Shown piece by piece: positions 21,926 to 33,088 of a stretch of 64,000 nucleotides of DNA. Origin of the DNA: Xiphydria camelus (Eukaryota; Arthropoda; Insecta; Hymenoptera; Xiphydriidae); NCBI GenBank assembly GCA_963678675.1, contig OY783197.1:5118400-5182399 (forward strand), read 5' to 3'. A model generated the notes under the pieces. The model had not been told where the DNA came from and ran no database searches. It worked only from the letters and a program-made list of their open reading frames with translations. The position numbers and the translations under genes were made by a program. The number at the start of each line of letters is the position of its first letter. Positions within the stretch are counted from its first letter, which is position 1.

Positions 21926-22808
21926 TTAAACACAGTCTGAAAAAACCTCGGATTTCCGCCTAATGATATAAGATACTATTTTTTTTATAAACAACAAAAG
22001 AAAAAGTGGCACAACTATCCCCACACTACCCTAAATAACTTTGTCTAAATATTTCGCATCTGTAATAAAAATAATTCGTGAGAAAATCGAATTGCTGTGT
22101 CAAAATCATATCAAATTCCCATGGAGGTTTTATGCGATTTTTATAAGTTTTTTATGAAAATCTATGTTATTTTTCAATAGGGGCTTCCGCTAAACGGAAC
22201 TAGCGAAAATGCATCGAAAACACCCAGTGCACTACAAATCGGCCTCTCGATGAAACGTCTTAAAATAAGGCGGAAAAGTGTCTTATTGACGTAAAATAAG
22301 ACGGATAAGTGTATTGATCAGAAATTCAAGATACGAATAGTGTCTTATTCGAAGACGTTTTTCTGTTTTTTCTCAAGAAGACATTTATTTTCCGTCTATA
22401 ATCATAAGACACATGGTACTGTCTTAAGATAAAGATGCTTAGTCGTCTTAAAGTAAGACGCTTCTTCGGGTGTAAGGCATTTAAATGAATAAGTTGCTTA
22501 AAATAGTAAGACACTTACACAAAAAATACACTTCAAACGTCTTGTTACCTGTGACGTCAAGCATCATTATTCACATGTAACCTTAGATATATCTAGATTA
22601 TAATCATATCGCATTATCATTTTTAAATTCGATGACTCGTTAATGAAAAGCAAGGTTATATAAGTAAATATAGTAATTTATATCAATAAATATAATACCT
22701 CTACTAGAATTCAATAGTTTATTAAGGAAAAAATCGACGAGCGCACTCTACTGCGCATGACGTGTACCGTTCGGTATACGGTTTTCGGCTCGGTTGGAAC
22801 AGGGTTTA

Positions 22809-22985
22809 TGGCCATCACACACAAAATTCCGTAAGGCCATAAGACGTAAGCGTAAGCGAATAAACCAATCAGGATCAAATATTCCGTTGTCCGTAACCCC
22901 ACCACAACGGAATACTTGATCCTGATTGGTTTATTCGCTTATGCTTACGCCTTACGGCCTTACGGAATTTTGTGTGTGATGGCCT
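22809..22985. repeat. 177-bp hairpin
   Basis: Arms from TGGCCATCACACACAAAATT to AACGGAATACTTGATCCTGA-type text pair almost perfectly, including GAATAAACCAATCAGGATCA. The loop is about 10 nt. Non-coding foldback MITE. Confidence 0.9.
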
Positions 22986-23063
22986 TTAGCGTACTGTACT
23001 GTTTAGCTAACTGTACACTCCCTCTCCTTTATCGACCTCACCCCAACTCACTTTCTGTAGGTT

Positions 23064-23221
23064 TGTTCCAACCGAGCTGGAAACCGTACATGTGAACGAT
23101 ACACGTCATGCGCAGTAAAGAAACGGTCATGCGCAGTAGTGAAAATCCGTCCACTTTCTCTACTGCGCGTGACGTGTACCGTTCAGAGAGAGAGTGTACG
23201 GTTTTCGGCTCAGTTGGAACA
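23064..23221. repeat. Hairpin with GTTCCAACCGAG ends
   Basis: Termini TGTTCCAACCGAGCTGGAAA and the complement ending CAGTTGGAACA; arms share ACACGTCATGCGCAGTA. A third, separate copy of the arm occurs at 22742-22801. Confidence 0.8.
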
Positions 23222-24140
23222 GATCTATTATCATTCAAAAAAACATCAAGCATCGGGCGTGTGGTATGATGCAGATGACAGCATAATTGATGACAATAGT
23301 GAATTTAATATTGTGCAGGTTCAGTCTCCAATGCAAATGATATTACCAACAACTAACCTAAAAGACTGCACAGGTGGGAAGGTTATTTACACAGAACCCC
23401 TCCAGTTGACAAGGTGGATGAACTTTTTGAGACTGAAGAAACTGCGATAGTCATCTCGAACAAATTGAAAAATACGGTAAATAAATTTTTTAAAAATGGA
23501 GAAGTTATACGTGACAAGTTTTGTCTCATGGTCTATGTATATTTTTTTGCAGATGAACAATGAGAACAATGAGACTTTCGTGAACGCTAATAATCAAGAT
23601 GCTGCCATGGTTGAAGCTGGAACTAGCACTTCCGGAGAATCCATTCCTGTAACCCTCCTTTTCCTTAGAGATATACATTCATCATTACTTCAATATTTTT
23701 ATTAGTATTAGTGAAATTTTTTGACGCGATGTGTTTATTTTAGAGTGTTTCGATTTGTGAGAGCTGGATTCATTGTGGATTTGAATACATTTCCAACGAA
23801 TTTCTTTAATATCGAACTTTATAATATTACTCTGATGAGAACAATTATTACATTCGATGTTTATTGACTCGCCCGTAATGTACTCATATTGACTATGAAT
23901 AATTTCGCGCTCACATATACGTTTGAAAATTATACATTTGAGTATAATTATTGTAAGACGTTTTTAGAGTCTTATATTCCAATACATCTAACCGTCTTAG
24001 TATGAAACGTTTGAAGTGTCTTATTGGAAGACACTTACAGTGTCTAACGTATTAAGACGGTATTAAACGTCTTAAATGTGACCTCAAGTTTTAAGACATG
24101 TAGGTGTCTTAAAATAAAACGGTTGAGTTAGTAGTGTGGC

Positions 24141-24755
24141 ACCACACTAAATACAGTTTTGATCGCATTCTTCCTCATTCTATTTCTTTGTATAAACGCG
24201 TCAGCGTCGGAGACTCTCCGCGTGTATGGTTTTGTTTCAGCGCCTGGGCCCCGCAGGTATGAGCCCCATATGATGAAGGCACTCCCTCCCTTCCTCCTTT
24301 CATTTCGGACCACACATCGATGAGCATATGGCAGGCATACGCGTAAGTTTAAGTGGTACCCATAACTACGTTAACGCGTACGCGTACATACGAGACCCTT
24401 CGACGCCACATGGCTCGTGTGTGATTCTATCTTTGGACGCCCACGCTTCGAGTGTTGTCACGTGTCTTCCCGACCGCGAGGGACGCGCATTCCCCGGCGG
24501 ATCGTCGCTCGCTCTTATCGCGCGGCGTCCTCGAAAGCCAATAACGATTGCATCGGATACGTTCGATTAATATCTAGTGAATTTTTCCGTAAATTTACCC
24601 TGGCTGAGAGCTTCGCACAAACGTATTTAGCGTGAAACTTTACATCGAGAAAACAGTTTACTAATAATAAATAATTGTAATTTCAAATGCGGCGAAATAA
24701 ATATTTCATTAGGGCAAGAAAATATATGTTAACTCCGTGGTTACAATATGTCCGT
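24141..24755. other. Unannotated intronic sequence
   Basis: Moderately GC-rich around 24300-24560, but the open frames lack any recognisable family. Nothing supported. Confidence 0.4.
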
Positions 24756-24758
24756 ACA

Positions 24759-25214
24759 ATAGGGTCATCCCGTCAATTTTTTTTTCTCGGATTATGAAAG
24801 TTCAGGAAAAATTAAAATACCCCTATTTTTTCATTTTTCAAATGTATTCCTCCTAATACGCGAAAAAATGGAAATTAACAAGAAAGTTAAAAAGTGCGCC
24901 TTCATATGACGTCTTATATCCCACCCCTTTGATTGGTCAGAAAGCGACGAAAGCCGTGATTGGTTACGAATGTAAACAAACGCCATTACTATTCGACGCT
25001 TGCCAAAAACGCATGCGCGCAGTGCGTTCGACGTTGGGATATATCACGTCACATCCGGCGCGAAATTTAATTGAAGATTTTCATATGTTACGCTCTCCTA
25101 CTTGCAACAATCAACAAAATCGATTTTTTTTATGAGACAGAATCTTATTACGTTTCAATTTCTGAATGCAACTATTATTTTTATAAAATTGTGATGGGCG
25201 GGATGACACTATTC
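24759..25214. mobile_element. MITE with AATAGGGTCATCCCG ends
   Basis: Termini AATAGGGTCATCCCGTC and the inverted GGGCGGGATGACACTATT. Subterminal AT-rich arms pair loosely. Non-coding. Confidence 0.6.
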
Positions 25215-25467
25215 CGCAGTTGTCACAAATGGGTCAAACGGACTCATAGTACATGCCAATAAGTCATTTGAGATAAAAAAAATTAGGGTAGGGGTGAATT
25301 TTTGATATGTTGTTTCTGGTGGTCAAAAAGGTAAAATCCTAAGTTCCCGTATCCCTAACTGTGTCCCTTCACCGCAATCTTGAATAAAATTTTGGAATCA
25401 ATTTATCTCGTTTCCTGTTCTGCGGAGAGAAAAAAGTGTACAATAAAAATTGTAAAGCTCAAAAGTG

Positions 25468-25920
25468 TCAACATATTTTGTCTGAGGCCGAACTCTCTGT
25501 AATTAGTTCCGAAGAACTAATATCGACACATCCTATGGGGAAATATGTACGACTGGTGGTCTTACGGAGCCAGTTGTGCAGAGCACATGTTGCTTTAATA
25601 ATACATTCTATTGTTTCGACTTTCACTGGTATTGGTTTTTCGAATATCCGACATCTTTCTACCAAAATACCAAAAGCATTTTCGGAAATTCTATGGCCCG
25701 TGAGAAAGCCTATAATTAGAAATACGTTGTTGCAAAGAAAGAGGGGCACTTCTAGGATATGGTTCCAGAAGATTTGACCGCAATGGAAAAGCATCATCGC
25801 CCACGAAAACGCTGTTATGACGCACTTTTTAAAATTGTCACCTTTTGTAGCCTGAATATTCAATGTTCTTGAATGATGTGAACGAATTTTGCCTTCAATT
25901 CTATGTTCAGTTGTATACAT
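25468..25920 (-). pseudogene. HARBI1/PIF-Harbinger transposase fragment
   Basis: The C-terminal part of a DDE_Tnp_4 transposase is recognisable from HRISENAFGILVERCRIF, KPIPVKVETIE and IIKATCALHNWLR, all typical of insect HARBI1-like proteins. The upstream half is out of register and lacks clear catalytic Asp blocks. It is a possible source of activity for the TTA/TAA-inserted elements in the window, although this copy is dead. Confidence 0.75.
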
Positions 25921-26458
25921 TCAACGACATTGATCAATGAAGTTGACTAGTGAGAACCCAGCTTTATTAATCCCTGGGAGGGGTCACCGATCGAAACAAA
26001 GATAGCGCAGGCCCCAGTGTCAAAACTGAGCAATGCCTGCAAAGGTGGAATCGGGGGAGGGAAGTCATCGAAACTGCCCAGTCGCTGCGTTTGCGCTTCA
26101 TTTTCTCCGCGTGCCTTGGTTTATCACAGGTGACACGCCGGAAACGAGGGTAGGTGAGGGAAGGAAAAGTACAATTTTCCGGTCTACCGAGTTCACCACC
26201 GGGACACGGAGGGACGATGCGCGGCGCTCGTTTTCCGCGTGGGGGATTATTATATGGGCTAGGCACGCGTTTGTAAACGATCAGTGCGGGCATATGCGGC
26301 GGTATATAATGCTCGATAAAGTTACGTGCTGGCGAGTTCCGCTAAGTCGCGGAAGGGCAGAGGGTGAAACGCGTTACGCGCTTTATTTCCGGTCTAAAGC
26401 TTCGTTTCTCACCGTTTGGCAAGCGATCGATATAAATGCATGATGTACATTCGCCGTA

Positions 26459-26872
26459 CTCCCAGTGTCACGGATTCTGTCGCTGATGACTTTTTAAAAT
26501 GTCATATTTAAATATACTAGCCAATGAATAATTAATTCTTATGCTCTCATTAGCTTCGGCGACTTCGGCCTTGGTTAATGAATGCACTAGGCCATTTGCA
26601 CGCGCAAGCGCGCGCCTAAAACGTACTTCATAACGACATTTACATTTACTTTAACACTAATTTTATCAAATTGAATTTCCCCGCTTTAACTATTGAATAC
26701 TATATATTTATATCGATTATCAACTAACCAATGGTGATAGGTGACCACGACTTTCGATTATATCGTGCTGGATTTTATTAAATAGGATTAGAATTGATTA
26801 TTATTCATTGGTTAGTACGTTTAAAATGGCATTTCAAAAAGTTATCGGCGACTGAATCCGTGACGCCGGAAG
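26459..26872. mobile_element. Foldback MITE, CACCCAGCGTCACGG family copy 2
   Basis: Termini CTCCCAGTGTCACGGATTCT and TCCGTGACGCCGGAAG, flanked by TA. Arms share AAAATGTCAT/ATGGCATTT and TAGCCAATGAATAAT. The interior (26640-26800) recurs at 60225-60380, where another element has split it. Confidence 0.75.
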
Positions 26873-27013
26873 TAGGTTTGTTCTTCTGGTCTACACTAAG
26901 TACACTTAGTTTCCACAGTATAATATGTATAAAATATGTCCGGCTTAGAGCTACGCGCAAACGTATTTGACGCGAACTTTAAAGAGTTTCTTGATTTATA
27001 GCTATCAAAAAGT

Positions 27014-27577
27014 CTAAGGCCGGTATTCATAGTCGATACTTATATCCTTACTGGAGTCTGACTTGACGAAGCATGACTTATTCATTTAAGTCTTACTTAT
27101 TATGCCATGTATTCATAGTCGTCAAATAAGTCGAACTCCATGAAGTCTTGCTTATTCGCTTCAAGTTTGACTTCATCAAGACCGTGCTCAAGTCCTTGCT
27201 TATTGAATGATCGGGTATATTCGAAAAATTTTCGATAAATCGACCAATCAGTGCGCTGGATTTCTAGTTACTCTATTCTGAGTAGGTATATTTGATGATC
27301 TAACGTACACATATGCGGGTAATTCGTGACTCGAGCAGACCGAGTAACAGTGGTCGATTCAAGCAGTCGATGCACAGAGAAAAAGAATTATTCGGATCTA
27401 TTGAAAATTACTTGCGGAATCGCAAGTAACTATTTATTTATATCAATGAAATTTTTTAATACATCAATGAAATATCTCTTTCTTACAATCATGTGGGATA
27501 GTATGTGATTGCAAGAAAGAAATATTTAAATTAACCCATACAGCACAGAACGTTGCAGAAACGTTGCTCTAATGTTG
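27014..27577. repeat. Repeat remnant with GGCCGGTATTCATAGTC end
   Basis: Starts GGCCGGTATTCATAGTCG, followed by many AAGTC/GACTT words up to about 27220. An inverted end of the same type (GCGACTATGAATACGGGCC) is at 36258-36276. The rest shows only a weak inverted pair near 27462-27520 (TTTCTTACAATCA and TGATTGCAAGAAA). Confidence 0.5.
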
Positions 27578-27578
27578 C

Positions 27579-27658
27579 AATAGGTCTGTTCCATCAGCAC
27601 TCCCGGACGTCTCGCGACTGTCCCGTGACTGTCCGGGAGTGCTGATGGAATAGACCTA
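27579..27658. repeat. 80-bp hairpin
   Basis: AATAGGTCTGTTCCATCAGC, CACTCCCGGAC on the left pairs with its complement on the right around a short GC-rich loop. Minimal foldback MITE. Confidence 0.8.
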
Positions 27659-27880
27659 ATATCTCAGGTTGTTTTGCAATGTTTCAGCTATTGATACACA
27701 TTGATTTTTCAACATTGATTAGGAATGTTGTGACAACGTCTGAAACACATTGAATAAATATTCACAGATAAGTACGCCTTAAATGACCATGCACTACTAA
27801 CTCAGCCGTCTTATTTTAAGACACCTACATGTTTTAAAACTTGAGGTCACTTTTAAGACGTTTAAATTGTCTTCCAATAA

Positions 27881-28036
27881 GGGCCGAATGTATAAACGCG
27901 GTGAACTTGTAGTTCGGCATGAACTGTGGATCGAGCGTCGTTTTGGTATATTTTGTGTCACACGAAATATACCAAAACGACGCTCGATCCACAGTTCAGG
28001 CTGAACTACAGTTCACTGCGTTTATACAACCGGCCC
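27881..28036. mobile_element. Tourist-like MITE (GGGCCGAATG) with TAA duplication
   Basis: A hairpin with termini GGGCCGAATGTATAAACGC and the inverted GCGTTTATACAACCGGCCC, flanked by TAA. Arms share ACTGTGGATCGAGCGTCGTT and TTGGTATATTT. PIF/Harbinger-type insertion signature. Confidence 0.85.
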
Positions 28037-28139
28037 TAAGACACTTCCCGAGTCTAAAAAGGGGACGCACGCGGTGACTTTACACTGCTACCTGCCGACC
28101 CGCCTGCCAACCCGCCTAGTGGTATCGGTTTTTATTTCA

Positions 28140-28173
28140 TACCCTCTACCGGGACTCGAACCTGCGATCTTTA
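28140..28173 (-). other. tRNA-like (SINE-like) 3' half with B box
   Basis: The minus strand contains GCAGGTTCGAGTCCCGGTAG, a T-arm/B box. See the A-box half at 31031-31101. Together they are interrupted by a transposon flanked by TTA. Confidence 0.4.
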
Positions 28174-28388
28174 TGGTGCCCATCCACGTACAGGCGGACT
28201 GCAGTCCGTGGACTGACAGTTCTGATCTGCAGTCCCGAACTGTCATTGACCACACACGTACAGTTCTGCGGACTGCAGGCCGTCGTCGGATAGTCCAGGG
28301 ACTGCAGGCCGCCGGATGATTCGCCATACACGCACATTTCATGAGTCAGTTCAGTTCAATCAATTGTGTTTGGAAGAAGAAATATATG

Positions 28389-28638
28389 AGGGGTATAGAT
28401 GCCAAACCCGCCAAGTCACATTTATAGCAATTCACAGGAAACGTCAAAAACTGGTGCAGACGGCTATTGCCTTGCATTGGCAAGCGTATTTTCTACCTTA
28501 TATTATTATTAACGGTTTAAGATGGAATTTGCACCTAAATTAGGTTCGACCTTATGCACGTACTTATGAAGAACAAATTCCCGTATCTACCTCAAATTTG
28601 ACAAAAATGAACTTGGCGGGTTTTGCATCTATACCCCT
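28389..28638. mobile_element. MITE with AGGGGTATAGATGCC ends
   Basis: Termini AGGGGTATAGATGCCAAACC and the inverted TTGCATCTATACCCCTT, with CCCGCCAAGT in both arms. Non-coding, nested in the ISL2EU-like element. Confidence 0.75.
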
Positions 28639-28835
28639 TATGTCTAATATTTAACATGGTTGTGAGAAAAGGGAAGCTTATTTTGTTCCTTATAATTATG
28701 TTGTTAAGTTATCGACATACGAGAAACCGGCAACGTTTTTAGGTAAAAGAATGCCAATGTACAAATGATCCTGATTATGAATTTAATTTACATCGTGGAA
28801 ATGAAGAGCTTCAATCCGAACGTATCGAATTATTA

Positions 28836-29384
28836 TTGCCAAGAGTTGTTTCTACGCATAAGTATTGCGGTGTTTGCGGATCAACGAACAACATAACTGT
28901 CATTCCTTTTGAAGCTCGAAAGCAAGCGTATATTAAAAAAAGAGTATTTATTCCTATTGGAAATCGATGCTGCAAAAACCATTTGATCAAAGAAAAGTTC
29001 TACGAAGACGATCTGTGCCTTTTAAAAGTGATTTTTAATTCAAGTTTTGTAGAAACTTCTGATCTACAAAAATTGTTAGATAATCTTGCTGGAGGCCGCG
29101 ATTCTTTACTTATAGGAATAATAAGTAATTTCTCTTATCCTGAAGATCAAGTGAAGTTACTGACTGGTTTTTCATATAAAAATATAAATGAAATACGAAA
29201 TATGCTTCCTTCTATGCGCGATAATGATAATCGATCAGTGCTTCAAGCGGTTGTTGTATTTCTTATCAAATTAAGAAGTGGGAATTCAAATAGTACGATT
29301 TCTTCCTTTTTAATTCAAGCGAGAAATTCAAGCGGGGGTAGTTTTCATATGCTTATCCGGCTATACCCTTTAACATTTCGATAA
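28836..29384 (+). pseudogene. ISL2EU-type transposase, N-terminal part
   Basis: 182 codons from an ATG. The N-terminal Cys/His module (CGVCGS, then RCCKNHL) precedes a helical region, and the block LTGFSYKNINEIRNMLPSMR, NDNRSVLQAVVVFLIKLRSG and NSTISSFL matches the region just before the DDE domain in ISL2EU-like transposases, as I know the family. The conserved continuation with catalytic Asp residues is missing: the frame ends soon after. So it is truncated, or completed by a lost exon. Confidence 0.65.
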
Positions 29385-29515
29385 TCTAAATGCGGTATAT
29401 ACTAACTGCTTAGATAAAAAGCGGTATGTGCACCGACGGTTATTGTACATACCACTGTTTGACTGTGTATGATGCAATACCGCGTTTTACGTTTCAACGG
29501 CTCAGAAATTGAAGG

Positions 29516-29869
29516 ATGACGAAAAATTTGCGAAATGACAGTACGTTACCTCCCGCAATCGATGTTGTAATTGTTGATGGATTTTTTTTAATTCGTCGTA
29601 TTAAAGATGTGCCAAAGTCGTTCGGCAATATTTCAAAGAAAATTCTACAAATTCTATACAGTTCTGATGCTCCACGTGTACATATAGTTTTTCATCGGTA
29701 TTCCCTGCCTTCAGTCAAAGACTACGAGCGTTCGTTGCGAGGAAGTTTCGAAACTGATTACGAGTACGTAATCTGTGGTCCAAAACAAGCTAGACCAACT
29801 GACTTTTCGAAAGAACTTCGAAATGATAAATTCAAAGAAGATTTAGTCGTTTTTCTGATTTCACCCTAG
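29516..29869 (+). CDS. Unidentified transposon ORF
   Basis: 118 codons with good coding texture: PPAIDVVIVDGFFLIRRI, VHIVFHRYSLPSVKDYERS, RPTDFSKELRNDKFKEDLV. I have the impression that similar proteins recur as repetitive ORFs in arthropod genomes, but I cannot name a domain or function. It follows the transposase fragment on the same strand by 132 nt and precedes a Helitron insertion by 46 nt, so it may be truncated. Confidence 0.45.
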   Translation: MTKNLRNDSTLPPAIDVVIVDGFFLIRRIKDVPKSFGNISKKILQILYSSDAPRVHIVFHRYSLPSVKDYERSLRGSFETDYEYVICGPKQARPTDFSKELRNDKFKEDLVVFLISP

Positions 29870-29915
29870 CAAACTCGAGAAGTAGGTACCTTTATTGGTA
29901 ACAAAAATCTCTTTA

Positions 29916-30334
29916 TCTGTATATATAAAATAAAGTCGGGTTAGTTATACAATTTATAACTAAAGAATGGCTGGACAGGTTTTGATGACTTTTGACTCTT
30001 GGATTTGTCTCCGCGATGAATAGCAGAATATATACAAACTGTCCCCCGCTATACACGCCAGCGTGGCGGGTTGCATATCGGTTGACGCTTCCGATCCGCT
30101 GCAGGGGCCATGCGCCTGTGGCGCCTGTGTCTGGCGCAAGGCGGATAACCGATATGCAACCCGCCACGCTGGCGTGTATTGAAAGGGACAGTCTGTAGAT
30201 TCGTTTCAATAAAGCAAATGCCTTGCTGTAAAGTGAATTAAATTAGTTTAAATATAATTAAAATACATTTCGTTTTTAAGTTAACACAACATTTATTGTT
30301 TCTGAGGCGGTACGAAGTTCGCCGGGTCAGCTAG
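29916..30334 (+). mobile_element. Non-autonomous Helitron (HINE)
   Basis: Begins TCTGTATATATAAAATAAAG and ends GAAGTTCGCCGGGTCAGCTAG, preceded by A. Typical insect Helitron termini. Split internally by a 155-bp foldback MITE. Confidence 0.8.
30038..30192. mobile_element. Foldback MITE (ACTGTCCC ends), copy 1
   Basis: ACTGTCCC termini; arms carry ATACACGCCAGCGTGGCGGG and TTGCATATCGGTT. GC-rich loop (GCCTGTGGCGCCTGTGTCTG). An opposite-orientation copy is at 42231-42385 and a fragment is near 41925-41960. Confidence 0.9.
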
Positions 30335-31030
30335 AGTTAAGTATATAAAATAGTTTTTCGGATCGACGATCGACTCAAAACTCTCTCCCCCACCAATCGC
30401 CTACCAGCCAGCGCGACGACGCTGCCGCCGCCGCTCCCCTTCCCTTCCCTCTTTCCACCCCCTCCATCCCTTTCCTCCCCCCTGAACTGACAGAAAATGT
30501 TTAACATCGATGAAAGTTCAGCATGACAGGCCTGGACTGCAGATCAACCGCCACACACGCACAGTTTTCTGATAGTTTCGACGGACTGCAGGCGACGGAC
30601 TGCAGGCGAACTGTACGTGTATGGTGAAATTTGGACTGAAGGCGGGATCGCTCACAGTTCGGGACTGCAGCATCAATTTTCTCGTTTTTACTGTTCTTTC
30701 GTACATCGGAAATAAAACATATCGAGTACTAAACCGCCCGAATGCCGTAAAGGCATCGCTCGAGAGAAAGCATCAACCGTGCGGGCACCGTAGCGGTGCC
30801 CGTGGAATGAGAGCGTCGAACGAGCGTGGAGTGCAACTGACAGACAATTTTTCATATCAATAAAAGTTTAGCACGACAGGCCTGGACTGCAGATCAACCG
30901 CCACACACGCACAGTTTTTGACAGTTTCGACGGACTGCAGGCGAACTGTACGTGTATGGTGAAATTTGGACTGAAGGCGGGATCGCTTACAGTCCGGGAC
31001 TGCAGTCCGACTGTACGTGGATGGGCACCA

Positions 31031-31101
31031 TTAGGACGAGCTACTTCGAAACTGGGAATGCTTTCGCACTCTACCAATTGAGCCACCGACTCTTCACTAT
31101 T
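31031..31101 (-). other. tRNA-like (SINE-like) 5' half with A box
   Basis: The minus strand reads GGTGGCTCAATTGGTAGAGT, a good tRNA D-arm/A box. The matching B box (GGTTCGAGTCCC, minus strand) is at 28150-28161 on the far side of the 2.86-kb transposon. The two halves look like one tRNA-derived sequence (SINE or pseudogene) split by the insertion. Not a functional tRNA. Confidence 0.4.
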
Positions 31102-31109
31102 GGTGTCTA

Positions 31110-32123
31110 TCAACTCCAGTCATATATAAAAACCGAACATGACCGTGACTGCTCTCGAAGGTTCTTCTTATTAAATTTTTTAAAATAATTTGATACTTTC
31201 TTTTTCAAAACAGTAGCGATTATGATAATTAATCATTCATTATTTATGGAATAATTCGGTATAATTTGCACTGTTTGAAACATCATTATTTGATCAATTT
31301 TGTTATTTTTTAATTTAAAAATTTTGTGAAGACACAGTGCATTCACAATAAATTTACGAAGTATTTGCACGTCGTTAAGGCTCCGTGACTGCACTGATTG
31401 TGAGTTTAAACACTAGGTCTCACGAACACAGTACGGTGATGCCACTACGTGTCACTGCGTGCTTTTAGCGTGCAAATGCACTCTTTGCTATCGGGGTTAT
31501 AAAAGTGAATATAAATTAAAAGCAAAGAAAGAGAGAGATAATAGTTCACTTTGATATTCTCCATATATAACGGTGTACTAATATAAAGTATAAACTATTC
31601 TCTGTAATACTATCAGTAATATTCAGCTGTTAAAATTCTATAAATCTGATAACAGGTTTGTTATAATAAAGCAAATTTTGGAATTTGTGAAACTGGTTAT
31701 TTATAAATTGTAATGACTTTTCATCAGAACATCTGTTATGTAGAATAATGAGGCTGGAAATAGAGTTTCAATTTTGTCTGACGTCCAGCAGGTCGAAATT
31801 AGAGTTGGAAGTATACTCACACAAATTGTAATTTACACCTCTTCGTGATCATCTGAGCACGATGATCACGAAGTTAGAGTTCCACCTACAGCGGCAAACC
31901 AATACTTCAAAGAAATGAGGTTTTCCAGGTACAGAATTGAAAAATCAGTAGAGGATCAAAAACGAGTTATCAATACTGTGAGCATGTTATTTCCGTATCC
32001 TTTATCATTGTTCAAAATCGCTAACGCAAAGTTCATTCCGTTAATCAACCACAAGCGTTCAGAATTTTATGGATAATAATTATTTCTTGTATTTAATACA
32101 TGTATTGAACATTAATAAACTAT
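31110..32123. other. Intronic sequence with one weak coding patch
   Basis: Mostly AT-rich. Around 31850-32075 the plus strand has an open patch (DHEVRVPPTAANQYFKEM, PYPLSLFKIANAKFIPLIN) beside a small hairpin (TTCGTGATCATCTGAGCACGATGATCACGAA). Possibly part of the host element's gene; not identified. Confidence 0.35.
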
Positions 32124-32658
32124 TGCCGGTTTTACCAACAGGTATAAACGCGGTATAGCGCTATACTGAGAATAACCATAAGGCTTATTGCTGGTTATAT
32201 TCTCAGTATTGGGATCTGACATGTCTCGATACGCCGTCTGGTGGCGAGAAGTGAAACTATTCCTAGCATACCGTTTAGTGGGTTAGCTAGTGACTGGCAT
32301 TGGATTAATGTATGTATGTCGCGTATTCGCCCAAATGCTTCTCGCATTTGGGCCGTAGACCGGTAAAAATTCGACACTCCTTGGGACCCTTTGAGTCATA
32401 AATTAGATCCGGGAAAGTTCCTCAATGCCACAGGGTCCCGTGTAAATGTACGTCGGCCGGGACATAGGAACCGAGCACTAGAGTTTCCTCGGGATTTACA
32501 ACACTTAATCCTGCCTTCCGCATTTCCCTGGAAATTTCTTCGCGTTGCGTAGTTAGCACTCCCACCCCCGGTCGTAAGAGAAAACTAAAAAAGTCATACA
32601 ACAAGCTCCTAGTCGAAGAGCGTCCAGTACGTTCGAAAACCTCGGAGCGAACAGAGAA

Positions 32659-32950
32659 ATGGAAGGTGTAAGATTTTCGCCACATGGCAAATCCAACAGT
32701 AAAGTTTATTGTTACGTGAATGGCTGTAAGAGTAACTGGAAGAAAAATCCAGACGTTTTCGTTTTCACCGTTTACCACGTGCGGGCAAAGAATGTGTGTA
32801 TAAGGAAAATTTTTTCGGAAATTTGGAAAAAGTTGATCGGTTAAAAGCGTGGAAAAATGCCCTAAAAATGGTTCGTACTTCGAACAGTATGCGAGTATGT
32901 TCATTACATTTTAAAAAAACGGATTATATACTGCCAGGTATGTTAGAATA
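32659..32950 (+). pseudogene. THAP domain remnant
   Basis: C-x4-C (CYVNGC), then, after a frameshift near 32780-32800, LKAWKNALK, SMRVCSLHF (C-x2-H) and DYILPGM: the C2CH zinc-binding layout with the conserved Trp and the F after CxxH, as in THAP DNA-binding domains. THAP domains occur in P-element transposases and in host regulators domesticated from them. The frame change makes it non-functional as read. Confidence 0.7.
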
Positions 32951-33088
32951 TCATCAACTTTTTACAGTGTTAAGCTGTATTTTTGCGGATATTTTATACG
33001 ACAAAAAATGTCAGTTTCGAAATAATTTGTTACATAGCATTATCAATTTTATTGATTTGTTGTAGATGTAGAGTGCAAAATAAGACAT

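Larger units (their letters stand above)
22235..24140. mobile_element. GTCTTAAAATAAGAC-type element, copy 1
   Basis: Left end CACTACAAATCGGCCTCTCG region; right end AACGGTTGAGTTAGTAGTG. Both subterminal regions are packed with AAGACNNTT / AAGTGTCTTA words. The same ends and subterminal text, inverted, bound 27791-34556, so the two are copies of one family in opposite orientation. This copy holds two foldback insertions (22809-22985 and 23064-23221). A short fragment in its middle (23229-23570) has coding texture (GVWYDADDSIIDDNSEF, VDELFETEETAIVISNK) of unknown identity. Confidence 0.65.
28174..31030 (+). mobile_element. ISL2EU/Harbinger-like DNA transposon, 2.86 kb, with transposase remnants
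   Basis: Inverted termini TGGTGCCCATCCACGTACAG and complement, with TTA on both sides. Extensive subterminal inverted words around GGACTGCAG (28195-28310; 30530-30665; 30880-31015) look like clustered transposase binding sites. Inside are the start of a transposase and a second open frame, plus a MITE (28389) and a Helitron (29916). The right subterminal block is duplicated (30517 and 30866). Confidence 0.7.

Noticed and set aside
28140..31101. Functional tRNA gene
   Set aside because: The A and B boxes are nearly 3 kb apart and no acceptor stem or anticodon arm can be assembled convincingly.
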